Source of the DNA: Halichondria panicea
Taxonomy: Eukaryota > Porifera > Demospongiae > Suberitida > Halichondriidae
DNA length: 64,000 nt
Reading direction: 5' to 3'
NCBI RefSeq assembly: GCF_963675165.1
Contig: NC_087377.1
Span: 287,501 to 351,500 of the forward strand
Made by a program: the position numbers and the translations under genes. The notes beneath the pieces were generated by a model, which ran no database searches, was not told the origin of the DNA, and worked only from the letters and a program-made list of their open reading frames with translations. Positions 11,701 through 35,722 of this stretch are shown piece after piece (position 1 is the stretch's first letter; every line of letters begins with the position of its first letter).

Positions 11701-14700
11701 GTTCCCTTGAGTGGGTTCAATTCACTAGCAATAGTTTTGCGTTCCCGTGAGTGGGTTCAATTCACTAGCAATAGTTTTGCGTTCCCGTGAGTGGGTTCAA
11801 TTCACTAGCAATAGTTTTACGTTCCCGTGAGTGGGTTCAATTCACTAGCAATAGTTTTAAGTTGCCGTGAGTGGGTTCAATTCCTAGCAATAGTTTTACG
11901 TTCCCATGAGTGGGTTCAATTCACTAGCAATAGTTTTGTGTTCCCGTGAGTGGGTTCAATTCACTAGCAATAGTTTTACTTTCCCTTGAGTGGGTTCAAT
12001 TCACTAGCAATAGTTTTACTTTCCCTTGAGTGGGTTCAATTCACTAGCAATAGTTTTACGTTGCCGTGAGTGCATGGGTTCACTTCACTAGCAATAGTTT
12101 TGCGTTCCCGTGAGTGGGTTCAATTCACTAGCAATAGTTTTGCGTTCCCGTGGGTGGGTTCAATTCACCAGCAATAGTTTTGCGTTCCCGTGGGTGGGTT
12201 CAATTCACCAGCAAAAGTTTTACGTTCCCGTGAGTGGGTTCAATTCACTAGCAATAGTTTTAAGTTCTCGTGATTGGTCACTAGCAATAGTTTTGCGTTC
12301 CCGTGGGTGGGTTCAATTCACTAGCAATAGTTTTGCGTTCCCGTGGGTGGGTTCAATTCACTAGCAATAGTTTTAAGTTGCCGTGAGTGGGTTCAATTCA
12401 CTAGCAATAGTTTTAAGTTGCCGTGAGTGGGTTCAATTCACTAGCAATAGTTTTAAGTTGCCGTGAGTGCATGGGTTCACTTCACTAGCAATAGTTTTAC
12501 GTTCCCGTGAGTGGGTTCAATTCACTAGCAATAGTTTTACGTTCCCTTGAGTGGGTTCAATTCACTAGCAATAGTTTTGCGTTCCCGTGAGTGGGTTCAA
12601 TTCACTAGCAATAGTTTTGCGTTCCCGTGAGTGGGTTCAATTCACTAGCAATAGTTTTACGTTCCCGTGAGTGGGTTCAATTCACTAGCAATAGTTTTAA
12701 GTTGCCGTGAGTGGGTTCAATTCCTAGCAATAGTTTTACGTTCCCATGAGTGGGTTCAATTCACTAGCAATAGTTTTGTGTTCCCGTGAGTGGGTTCAAT
12801 TCACTAGCAATAGTTTTACTTTCCCTTGAGTGGGTTCAATTCACTAGCAATAGTTTTACTTTCCCTTGAGTGGGTTCAATTCACTAGCAATAGTTTTAAG
12901 TTGCCGTGAGTGCATGGGTTCACTTCACTAGCAATAGTTTTACGTTCCCGTGAGTGGGTTCAATTCACTAGCAATAGTTTTACTTTCCCGTGAGTGGGTT
13001 CAATTCACTAGCAATAGTTTTAAGTTGCCGTGAGTGCATGGGTTTACTTCACTAGCAATAGTTTTACGTTCCCGTGAGTGGGTTCAATTCACTAGCAATA
13101 GTTTTACGTTCCCTTGAGTGGGTTCAATTCACTAGCAATAGTTTTACGTTCCCGTGAGTGGGTTCAATTCACTACCAATAGTTTCAAATTCCTGTGAGTG
13201 GGTTCAATTCACTAGCAATAGTTTTACGTTCCCGTGAGTGGGTTCAATTCACTAGCAATAGTTTTGCGTTCTTGTGAGTGGGTTCAATTCACTAGCAATA
13301 GTTTTGCGTTCCCGTGAGTGGGTTCAATTCACTAGCAATAGTTTTACGTTCCCGTGAGTGGGTTCAATTCACTAGCAATAGTTTTAAGTTGCCGTGAGTG
13401 GGTTCAATTCACTAGCAATAGTTTTACGTTCCCTTGAGTGGGTTCAATTCACTAGCAATAGTTTTGCGTTCCCTGAGTGGGTTCAATTCACTAGCAATAG
13501 TTTTGCGTTCCCGTGAGTGGGTTCAATTCACTAGCAATAGTTTTGCGTTCCCGTGAGTGGGTTCAATTCACTAGCAATAGTTTTACGTTCCCGTGAGTGG
13601 GTTCAATTCACTAGCAATAGTTTTACTTTCCCGTGAGTGGGTTCAATTCACTAGCAATAGTTTTACGTTCCCGTGAGTGGGTTCAATTAACTAGCAATAG
13701 TTTTACGTTCCCGTGAGTGGGTTCAATTCACTAGCAATAGTTTTACTTTCCTGTGAGTGGGTTCAATTCACTAGCAATAGTTTTACGTTCCCTTGAGTGG
13801 GTTCAATTCACTAGCAATAGTTTTGCGTTCCCTGAGTGGGTTCAATTCACTAGCAATAGTTTTGCGTTCCCGTGAGTGGGTTCAATTCACTAGCAATAGT
13901 TTTGCGTTCCCGTGAGTGGGTTCAATTCACTAGCAATAGTTTTACGTTCCCGTGAGTGGGTTCAATTCACTAGCAATAGTTTTACTTTCCCGTGAGTGGG
14001 TTCAATTCACTAGCAATAGTTTTACGTTCCCGTGAGTGGGTTCAATTAACTAGCAATAGTTTTACGTTCCCGTGAGTGGGTTCAATTCACTAGCAATAGT
14101 TTTACTTTCCTGTGAGTGGGTTCAATTCACTAGCAATAGTTTTACGTTCCGGTGAGTGGGTTCAATTCACTAGCAATAGTTTTGCGTTCCCGTGAGTGGG
14201 TTCAATTCACTAGCAATAGTTTTGCGTTCCCGTGAGTGGGTTCAATTCACTAGCAATAGTTTTACGTTCCCGTGAGTGGGTTCAATTCACTAGCAATAGT
14301 TTTAAGTTGCCGTGAGTGGGTTCAATTCACTAGCAATAGTTTTAAGTTGCCGTGAGTGCATGGGTTCACTTTACTAGCAATAGTTTTACGTTCCCGTGAG
14401 TGGGTTCAATTCACTAGCAATAGTTTTACGTTCCCTTGAGTGGGTTCAATTCACTAGCAATAGTTTTGCGTTCCCGTGAGTGGGTTCAATTCACTAGCAA
14501 TAGTTTTGCGTTCCCGTGAGTGGGTTCAATTCACTAGCAATAGTTTTACGTTCCCGTGACTGGGTTCAATTCACTAGCAATAATTTTACGTTCCCGTGAG
14601 TGCATGGGTTCAATTCACTAGCAATAGTTTTACGTACCCGTGAGTGGGTTCAATTCACTAGCAATAGTTTTACTTTCCCGTGGGTGGGTTCAATTCACTA

Positions 14701-16490
14701 GCAATAGTTTTAAGTTGCCGTGAGTGCATGGGTTCACTTCACTAGCAATAGTTTTACGTTCCCGTGAGTGGGTTCAATTCACTAGCAATAGTTTTACGTT
14801 CCCTTGAGTGGGTTCAATTCACTAGCAATAGTTTTGCGTTCCCTGAGTGGGTTCAATTCACTAGCAATAGTTTTGCGTTCCCGTGAGTGGGTTCAACTCA
14901 CTAGCAATAGTTTTGCGTTCCCGTGAGTGGGTTCAATTCACTAGCAATAGTTTTACGTTCCCGTGAGTGGGTTCAATTCACTAGCAATAGTTTTACTTTC
15001 CCGTGAGTGGGTTCAATTCACTAGCAATAGTTTTACGTTCCCGTGAGTGGGTTCAATTAACTAGCAATAGTTTTACGTTCCCGTGAGTGGGTTCAATTCA
15101 CTAGCAATAGTTTTACTTTCCCGTGAGTGGGTTCAATTCACTAGCAATAGTTTTACTTTCCTGTGAGTGGGTTCAATTCACTAGCAATAGTTTTACGTTC
15201 CCGTGAGTGGGTTCAATTCACTAGCAATAGTTTTGCGTTCTTGTGAGTGGGTTCAATTCACTAGCAATAGTTTTGCGTTCCCGTGAGTGGGTTCAATTCA
15301 CTAGCAATAGTTTTACGTTCCCGTGAGTGGGTTCAATTCACTAGCAATAGTTTTAAGTTGCCGTGAGTGGGTTCAATTCACTAGCAATAGTTTTAAGTTG
15401 CCGTGAGTGCATGGGTTCACTTCACTAGCAATAGTTTTACGTTCCCGTGAGTGGGTTCAATTCACTAGCAATAGTTTTACTTTCCCGTGAGTGGGTTCAA
15501 TTCACTAGCAATAGTTTTACGTTCCCGTGAGTGGGTTCAATTAACTAGCAATAGTTTTACTTTCCTGTGAGTGGGTTCAATTCACTAGCAATAGTTTTAC
15601 GTTCCCGTGAGTGGGTTCAATTCACTAGCAATAGTTTTACTTTCCTGTGAGTGGGTTCAATTCACTAGCAATAGTTTTACGTTCCCGTGAGTGGGTTCAA
15701 TTCACTAGCAATAGTTTTGCGTTCCCGTGAGTGGGTTCAATTCACTAGCAATAGTTTTGCGTTCCCGTGAGTGGGTTCAATTCACTAGCAATAGTTTTAC
15801 GTTCCCGTGAGTGGGTTCAATTCACTAGCAATAGTTTTAAGTTGCCGTGAGTGGGTTCAATTCACTAGCAATAGTTTTAAGTTGCCGTGAGTGCATGGGT
15901 TCACTTTACTAGCAATAGTTTTACGTTCCCGTGAGTGGGTTCAATTCACTAGCAATAGTTTTACGTTCCCTTGAGTGGGTTCAATTCACTAGCAATAGTT
16001 TTGCGTTCCCGTGAGTGGGTTCAATTCACTAGCAATAGTTTTGCGTTCCCGTGAGTGGGTTCAATTCACTAGCAATAGTTTTACGTTCCCGTGACTGGGT
16101 TCAATTCACTAGCAATAATTTTACGTTCCCGTGAGTGCATGGGTTCAATTCACTAGCAATAGTTTTACGTACCCGTGAGTGGGTTCAATTCACTAGCAAT
16201 AGTTTTACGTTCCCGTGGGTGGGTTCAATTCACTAGCAATAGTTTTAAGTTGCCGTGAGTGCATGGGTTCACTTCACTAGCAATAGTTTTACGTTCCCGT
16301 GAGTGGGTTCAATTCACTAGCAATAGTTTTGCGTTCCCTTGAGTGGGTTCAATTCACTAGCAATAGTTTTGCGTTCCCGTGAGTGGGTTCAATTCACTAG
16401 CAATAGTTTTGCGTTCCCGTGAGTGGGTTCAATTCACTAACAATAGTTTTGCGTTCCCGTGAGTGGGTTCAATTCACTGACAATAGTTTT
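5718..16490. repeat. 10.8-kb satellite array of a 40-bp unit (array 1)
   Basis: About 270 head-to-tail copies of a 40-bp monomer. Its core parts are GCGTTCCCGTGAGTGGG, TTCAATTCACTAGC and AATAGTTTT. Three length classes are mixed. The standard unit is 40 bp. A 33-bp unit lacks most of GTTCAATT (GAGTGGTCACTAGC). A 44-bp unit carries an extra CATG (GAGTGCATGGGTTC). Point variants such as GCG/ACG/AAG/ACT after TTTT are shared by distant monomers, so the array has grown by block duplication. The monomer has a small dyad (AGTG...CACT). Because 40 is not a multiple of 3, occasional 84-codon open frames are by-products. Confidence 0.97.
8433..12949. repeat. Nested higher-order repeats inside array 1 (840-bp and about 2,837-bp periods)
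   Basis: An 840-bp block (21 x 40 bp) starts at 8,433 and is repeated almost unchanged at 9,273. The pair recurs 2,837 bp downstream at 11,270 and 12,110. Rare marker variants confirm the 2,837-bp shift. GCGTACCCG occurs at 8,105 and 10,942, and CACTACCAATAGTTTC near 8,250 and 11,087. The copy at 11,270 has one change in the marker TGATTGGTC, which becomes TGATTAGTC. Confidence 0.9.
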
Positions 16491-16491
16491 G

Positions 16492-16612
16492 GTTTTTGCG
16501 CTGTACTCCTCCCTTGCATGTGTGACTGTTGTTTGTAGTTTGTGCTTTTTGCGCTGTGCTCCTCCCTTGCATGTGTGACTGTGTTTTGTAGTTTGTGCTT
16601 TTTGCGCTGTAC
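16492..16612. repeat. 53-bp minisatellite at the right edge of array 1
   Basis: Two to three copies of a unit containing TTTTGTAGTTTGTGC, TTTTTGCGCTGTACTCC and TTGCATGTGTGACTG. The same unit borders the other 40-bp arrays at 41,233, 57,445 and 61,356. A fragment (GCTGTACTCCCCCCTAG) also begins arrays 1 and 2. A short CA tract follows at 16,616-16,640. Confidence 0.9.
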
Positions 16613-16649
16613 TCCCCACACTCACACACACACACACACAGTGAAGGAG

Positions 16650-17130
16650 CCTCCATCACAACGCCAGCGATATTTCCATAGTCATGATGAGGTACGCTAG
16701 GGGGTGTGGTCTCAGCTTGTGTGTGGGTGTGTGTGTAACTGTACATTATGCTGCATGTGAAATTGTCGTGTACTATAATTATATAAATACGACCACTTTC
16801 CCTCATCCCCCATTTCTCTGTAGACACGTTGTTTCTTATAATCATGGACACTGATGGGATAAGTTGAAGACATTGTCAAGAAAGTAAACACAAGCCCGGC
16901 CCGTTACCAAGGAAACATGACAACATTGATCATCATTGAAAATTTTTAGCCTATGCAGTCATAAAAATTAATATTGTTGTATTTTTTAATCTCTACTGCT
17001 AAAAATTAATTATGACCAAGAGTGCATGCGCTCTTGTTATGACATAATAATAATTATTACAATAAAAGTGGTAAAGATCATTAACTATATAAGTAATTAA
17101 GAATTATGTGTATTTTATAAACCTTACAGT
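16650..17130. other. AT-rich spacer, no gene seen
   Basis: The stretch is shared with 61,510-61,997 in cassette C at very high identity. It holds no convincing exon or element. Confidence 0.6.
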
Positions 17131-17214
17131 CCCCATGAGAACCCGTGTCCTCTCACGAGATCTGATCTACTAGCCACACCCTTAACCACTAGGCCACACC
17201 CATTCTTCACCAAT
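17130..17214 (-). repeat. tRNA-derived SINE-like sequence (copy A)
   Basis: Read on the minus strand, it has an A-box-like TGGCCTAGTGGTTAAG and, about 45 bp on, a degenerate B-box around ACGGGTTCTCATGG. This is the internal RNA polymerase III promoter layout of tRNA-derived SINEs. Stems of a functional tRNA cloverleaf are not convincing, so I do not call a tRNA gene. An almost identical copy is at 61,998-62,075. Confidence 0.4.
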
Positions 17215-17480
17215 CTGTGTATTATCAGGAGCTCATAAATAAGTTTAATTTTGATGACGGCTCTCTTCTGATGCTACACAGTTACAATACATTGATCATT
17301 GATAACATAGCTGGCATGTGCAATTGTGTGGACAGACATTGACTCAACAAAGCATTCACATCAGGTATAATTATGGTGGATAGAGTGCTAGTAGTCACCA
17401 CACAAACACTTGTAATTGATAAAGAACAAATTAAAAAATAAATGCCATCAGTCACAGTTTATAATGGCTAGAGGATATTG

Positions 17481-17660
17481 TCAGGTTAGAGTCACTTGCA
17501 ATCTTCCCTTGAGATCCTCAGCAATGTCAGCTCTAACGGGAGACTCTAGAGCTGTCAACAAGTCCTCCAGTTGTGGACTACCTTGCAACCACTCTACGAG
17601 CATGTGTGTGAAACACTTGGTGACACTGTTGGGTCTTCTGGCTTTCTCCTCAGCTATCAC
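17481..17660 (-). CDS. Last exon of a Death-domain gene (copy A), orphan
   Basis: After a CACTGCAG acceptor, the exon runs in one frame to a TGA at 17,481. It encodes the C-terminal half of a Death domain: CFTHMLVEWLQ, then LTALESPV, then RADIAEDLKG. The layout matches the last exon of the Roc-COR gene (CFTKLLEQWL...LKSPVISRGDIA). Copy A lacks two residues (a 6-bp deletion after SPV) that copy C at 62,350-62,535 keeps. No upstream exons of this gene were recognised, so it may be a stranded duplicate. Death domains mediate homotypic protein contacts in apoptosis and innate-immunity signalling. Confidence 0.55.
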   Translation of the reverse strand: MIAEEKARRPNSVTKCFTHMLVEWLQGSPQLEDLLTALESPVRADIAEDLKGRLQVTLT

Positions 17661-17828
17661 CTGCAGTGTACATTGTTATTATAATGACATCATTCTGTAC
17701 TATCCAAGTTCTACGGTATATCGGCTGAAATTATGAATCATGTCAAGTTAATGAATTCAGTGGCCAACCAATTGCTACTAACATGCAACACAGCCACCCA
17801 CACAACTAAAGAAACAAAACTACTATAA

Positions 17829-18036
17829 CAGGGTTTCATACAGAGGGGGGGGCCTGGGATATCCCCCCCCTAGAAATCTGAATATTAATGATGTCATAAT
17901 AAAAATGTATGACTTTTCTCCTTACAATATCTCATTAGACTAGTGAAATTAATTTTATGCACACAAAAAACCATGCACCTCAGATAACCATTCCTCAACA
18001 ATTGTTCCGGGGAAGGACCCCAGACCCCCCTCTAGA
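17829..18036. repeat. Interspersed repeat with facing G- and C-runs
   Basis: The segment starts with a run of eight G, then CCTGGGATAT and a run of eight C. It ends with GTTCCGGGGAAGGACCCCAG before CCTCTAG. The facing G- and C-runs could form a hairpin. It is repeated at 62,704-62,920. It resembles an unclassified dispersed repeat. Confidence 0.5.
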
Positions 18037-19496
18037 CCAAGGAACAAGTACAGCAGCCATTCAGTGTTAGGTATAGTGCCAGACCATCAAACTATCATCA
18101 ATATATACACAACCATCAACCTACACAGAGAGCATGAGAGACTTGCCACACAACATAGCTAGCTACTCATCTGTGTGTATGATGTTACAGTGGCTCCTCC
18201 ACACACACAATCAACCTACACAGAGAGCATGAGAGACACTGTACACAATGGAACTACTTATCTTTTGCTGTGAAGAGACATCGACCTACACACCATAGAA
18301 GCCAGCCATACTTATCTTTGATGTCTCCATAGCTGCACACAAAACAATCAAGAGACACTATAAATGATAGTAGTGGGCGTTGAGATCTGAGCCTCTCCCC
18401 CACATCTCCAGTCAAGCCCCGCCCCCTTCAGTACCTGCAATACATTATACAGTGATGAGGTTAGTAATCCTCCCTGGGTCCCAGAGCAGCATGGCTTGTC
18501 TGTACCTGGGGGAGAGAGGAGACAAAAGCAGTGAGAGAATGGAACACTAGTACAGTAGCTAGTAGGAGGAGCTGTGTGTGTGTGCATTGTGGCTGCAAGA
18601 GAACAAGCAAATGCATGGTTACATTGAGAGCAGCAGTTCAAACAAAACCATCCACTCCACACAATACAATACCAGCCAATCACCACCACAGCTGACAACC
18701 ATCGGCCTAGTATTATCAATACACACACAATACATAATTATAACACCAGACAACAAAATTACACCCATAGCTGTTTGTGCTGTGCAGAGAAGAGATGAGA
18801 AATTCCCACAACAACAAATCAATTCAACAGCGAAGACCACCAATTAATTCAGATTATTATTATCATCATAATACCAGACCAGGAGTGAATGCACTCCTGA
18901 CCAGACAAATCATTATAATCAAATCACACATCATCACCAAACCAGACTGTGCAACAAAATTTCCCACCCCACAACAACCAATCAAATCAACCACAGGAGG
19001 ACCACCACCAGTAGTCCAGTAGTTTCCTTGCCCAAGGGACTAATACAATAAGGGCATAATAAACTAAAGGGACCCTGTGACTGTGAGTACCATTAACTGA
19101 GCACAGAGGTAATCAACCAGAATGTGTGGGATGGTTCAACAACAGTAGACTCACAGAGACAACACCTCCTTGCTCTTGAAGCCCTTCTCGACTCCAGTTG
19201 CAACAAGCCTGGCACACCTAGGGTTTAGTTAAAGCCTGAACTTACCAATTCCATGTGCAGTAGGCACAGAGTTAAGATCCTAAAAAAGCCGTCATAACAG
19301 ATTAGTATAAGCCAAGAAGCAGCAGTTGTCTAACTATAATTATTATAGCTATCTATTCTAATGATCCTATATAGCTAACTAACTATTGGAACTGATAACG
19401 AGATCTTAACACTCCCAATTATGGCAGGATCCTGTGCTGCTTTCCTTTAGGCAGGTACTAACAGCAGAGTGCTCCCTCAATAGACTGGAACGCCAC

Positions 19497-19664
19497 CATC
19501 ATTGCACCCCAAAGGCTGGTTCGACAACGGTTTCAAGAACAAGAAGATGCTGTCCTGCGACCCGGCTGTTAAAGAACCTTCCACACACATTCTGATTGAT
19601 TACTTGAGTGCTACAGACACCATCCCTCCCCCCCCCAACCACCAAAGGGTTCAAGGCCATGCAG
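19497..19664 (+). pseudogene. Exon-like frame of unknown protein, copy 1 (start lost)
   Basis: It encodes HPKGWFDNGFKNKKML followed by a Cys-Asp-Pro segment, ILIDYLSATD and a proline tract, and ends at a CAG/GTAATA donor. The copy at 52,467-52,648 has an ATG start (MSNPSLHPEGW). This copy lacks that ATG because of a small deletion. The frame also shifts in its C-run. I do not recognise the protein family. Confidence 0.4.
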
Positions 19665-20032
19665 GTAATAGACTCTTAGCCATGCGTATTAAAAACAGTA
19701 TACAAAAAGCGTTGTCGACACGAGTTTAGCCATGCATACATGCATTTAACGTGCGCTTTGCTGGCAAGTATGTATCTATTAAACTGCATGACCTACACAC
19801 CTCACAGTCAAGAAGGGGCCACCACACTTAGACACAAGGAATACCAGAACTTCCACTCTCAACAAACAAAGCAACACCAATACACTCAAAGGCCAGAGAG
19901 TGAACAATCCAATCAATAGCTGGGACAAGATACACACAAGATGAACATGCGGACGTACGGTTTCAACTTACAAATGACTCTTGCAGCCTGCACTGCTTCT
20001 AATCTATCTTTCCATGGCTGGATAATGCTCGC

Positions 20033-20180
20033 GCTGTTTCTGCAACACAGTAGAAGGCTTGCGCTGTTTCTGCAACACAGTGGAAGGCTCGCAATGTTCT
20101 GCAACACAGTGGAAAGCTCGCGCTGTTTCTGCAACACAGTGGAAAGCTCGCGATGTTTTTGTAACACAGCGGAAGGCTGC
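20033..20180. repeat. 30-bp minisatellite, possibly within a minus-strand exon
   Basis: About five units of CTGCAACACAGTGGAAGGCT followed by CGCGCTGTTT, with one 29-bp unit. On the minus strand the frame reads as repeated VLQKQRELST. It is bounded by a TTTTTTTGCAG acceptor and a GTAAGTTG donor, which suggests an exon. The 29-bp unit breaks the frame. A related array is at 53,045-53,195. Confidence 0.6.
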
Positions 20181-20399
20181 AAAAAAATCAAGTCAATACC
20201 AATCAATAAAACATGACTAAATAGACAACTACAATGCTCTTCCTAGCCTAACATTCCTGCAAACATGCGAGCAAGCAAAAAAACTCACCTCTTCCAGCAA
20301 GACACTGAGCTTCTTCTTCAAACGGGTCAGGTGGCATATCGGGCACCTGATCCCTTCAAACTTCAAAGGAACTGAGCTTCTAGAACTGGATCTGAGAAT

Positions 20400-20560
20400 A
20401 TTTCAGGCCATTGACGTCAGAGTCTCCAAGGAGATGCCATGGAGACAACATGGAGGACCGCAGGAGTACTAGCTACAAGGTGTTGCGAGTATATATTGTG
20501 GGTACATTGCGAAATCTGTCCCAGTGAATACTCATACGCATGCGCAGTGTGCCCCTTCTC
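20400..20560. promoter_or_regulatory. Promoter-like cluster: CRE and NRF1-type motifs
   Basis: A full palindromic CRE (TGACGTCA) lies at about 20,414. An NRF1-like CGCATGCGCAGT lies at about 20,536. A minus-strand exon-like frame with a CPICHLTRLKKKL motif and a GTGAGT donor lies just downstream on the minus strand (20,285-20,370). No clear start codon was found. Between here and 20,930 I see a poly-A run and no gene. Confidence 0.3.
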
Positions 20561-20938
20561 TGTCTACCCGTTTGTACTTACCTTAATTACTCGTTTCACC
20601 ATAAAGGCTAAAAAAAAAAAAAAAAAACCCCTTCATGCAATTCAACAGCTAGAGACCAGCCCCTCCCCTTTTATCCATCATTGTGCAGAAGCTTGACGAC
20701 CTTTTCAGCTAGCTATCATGCATGCTGCCATTAATGTACAAAATCAACCTGAACATATAACTACTTAGAAACTGCCATGGCAAATGCTTTTATATAATTA
20801 TAACGCATGATGGACTGCATTATTATTTTTATTCAAAAATCTTAGCAAGAGTGGGAACCAGCAAAACAAAGCATAAAAATATTTCTGATCAATAAAAGAT
20901 GTACGAGTCACTATCATGATATGGAGTCAGTGGAGCTG

Positions 20939-34235
<13,297 letters not shown>

Positions 34236-34505
34236 TGAAGCTTTGTTCAAACTCTGTCAAATTCTCCCCTTGAATTGTTTCTCAGTAAGCGAAGTGCATG
34301 CCACATGCATGCACCCTCTTTCTGTATTTCAAGGGCCCTTCCGGCCACAAAAACCCACATGATTAATTGCAATTGTAAAAGCATAAAAATCCATTTATAA
34401 TAGCACAGATGTACAGTCAATAGTCGAGTCATGTGATCCTACTACACACAAAACAACACTTATAATAATACTAAACACACAGAAAAATAAATATTAAAAT
34501 TCAGC

Positions 34506-34681
34506 TAAAAGGAACTGCTCCAAATTGATCTACAGTTGTCATTGTCGGCGTAACCTTTGAACCCTCCAAACAAATCTCGTCTTGCATTGTCAGCAGATTA
34601 TGAGTGGGCGGGGTAGAGGAACGTCCGTCAAAAATGAAGTGCTACCAAAGTCATCCGTAGGAAATGGACTGCCAGTCTGTG

Positions 34682-34720
<39 letters not shown>

Positions 34721-35513
34721 TGTGTGTGTGTGTGTGAGGGGTGGGAGGTTCAATAAGCAGTATATAGAGTGGAGTGTGTCTATTGTAGTCACCCTCTATA
34801 ATACAGCCAGGTTTGATAAGGGACCCAGAGTCAGCCTCTGCTGTATAATCAATAAGCCAGATTAATGTTCCCCAAAGTCTCCATAGCATGTGTTTGGACC
34901 TGTGTTAGCAGACCACCCTCTATAATACAGCCACTGTTGGTCTACCCACCACTATACATACACAGGGTATACTAATAGTAAGGTACTCACAAAGACATTA
35001 GTGACATGGTTGGTGGTTCCTGTGATCCTGGACACCACCTCACACACTTGCCAGATACTGGGACGAAGCTCAGGGTCAGAGGTCAACAGATAGCCTACAA
35101 AGGGGACAATGATATACGTATCATTATAATAATAGAGCAATACACTTGAGGCTGGCAGAATATCATAGCACCTGTAGCTAGTGTGTGTTCTCAAAGTTAG
35201 CTCTGAAAACAGGTTCATTTCACAAAGAAAAAACTCACTATCAATAGTCTTTATAATTATAGTCTTAAAGTTAACATAATTATGCGTAAAGCTGGCTACA
35301 TTTCACTAGGATGTGTGTGTGTGGGTGTGGTCTCACCTCTCAAGTTGTGCAGGTCTTGTGTGTAGGGAGAGTCTTCAGGAATGCTGTACTGAGCACTGCT
35401 AGAGGGTTGTCACTAAATGGGGGAGAATACACGTGCCATTAGAGCAACATACTTAAGCTGGCAGAATAAGATAGTCTTTAGGGAAATTTATACATATACC
35501 CAGTGATTACATT

Positions 35514-35553
<40 letters not shown>

Positions 35554-35722
35554 CGTGCGTGCGTGTGTGTGTGTGTGTGTGTGTGTGCGTGGTCTCACCT
35601 CTCAGGTCTTGTGTGTAAGGAGAGTCTTCAGGAATGCTGTACTGAGCACTGACTATGGCTAGAGGGTTGTCACCAAATGGAGTATCCATGAAGAACAGCT
35701 TGAACAGTAGTACGCCCAGTGC
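34506..35722 (-). pseudogene. NAK-family kinase fragment, copy B (decayed)
   Basis: Exon 35,722-35,599 begins ALGVLLFKLFF and exon 35,094-34,991 encodes SDPELRPSIWQV. In between, a second partial copy of the first exon (about 35,415-35,337) has been duplicated, each part with its own TG tract. The linker exon of copy A is absent. In the C-terminal exon (34,506-34,680) a base insertion in the poly-T of the SFDG codons breaks the frame, and the first FGA.PF motif is deleted. The damage indicates a pseudogene. Confidence 0.65.
35518..35592. repeat. TG microsatellite with GTGC core
   Basis: About 75 bp of TG repeat with GCGTGCGTGCGTGCG in the middle. It lies between the duplicated kinase exons. 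Confidence 0.95.

Larger units (their letters stand above)
18037..20320. repeat. Duplicated unit, copy 1 (uninterrupted)
   Basis: It begins ACCAAGGAACAAGTACAGCA and ends near TTCTTCTTCAA. Related copies start at 42,787 (truncated at about 43,820), 44,815 (continuing at 51,890 after a 6-kb insertion, ending about 53,356) and 62,920 (truncated at 62,979). Copy 1 keeps the site AACAACCAATCAAATC at 18,973-18,988 intact. The first 1 kb has tandem phrases (ACACAGAGAGCATGAGAGA). Long open frames on both strands around 18.35-18.85 kb are low-complexity and I do not call them genes. Confidence 0.9.

Noticed and set aside
8433-12364. Three identical 84-codon open frames (MSGFNSLAIVLRSRG...)
   Set aside because: They are produced by the satellite sequence itself. 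The same frames recur with the 840-bp period and have no splice or expression signals.
5718-16490. CRISPR-like array
   Set aside because: The 40-bp units are directly tandem with no unique spacers, and all surroundings are eukaryotic. It is a satellite.
17130-17214. A functional tRNA gene
   Set aside because: An A-box is clear but the B-box is degenerate and acceptor and anticodon stems do not pair well. SINE-like is the better call.
18348-18847. Overlapping open frames on both strands in the duplicated unit
   Set aside because: They are low-complexity and appear on both strands of every copy because the copies are nearly identical. No domain or consistent splice phase was found.
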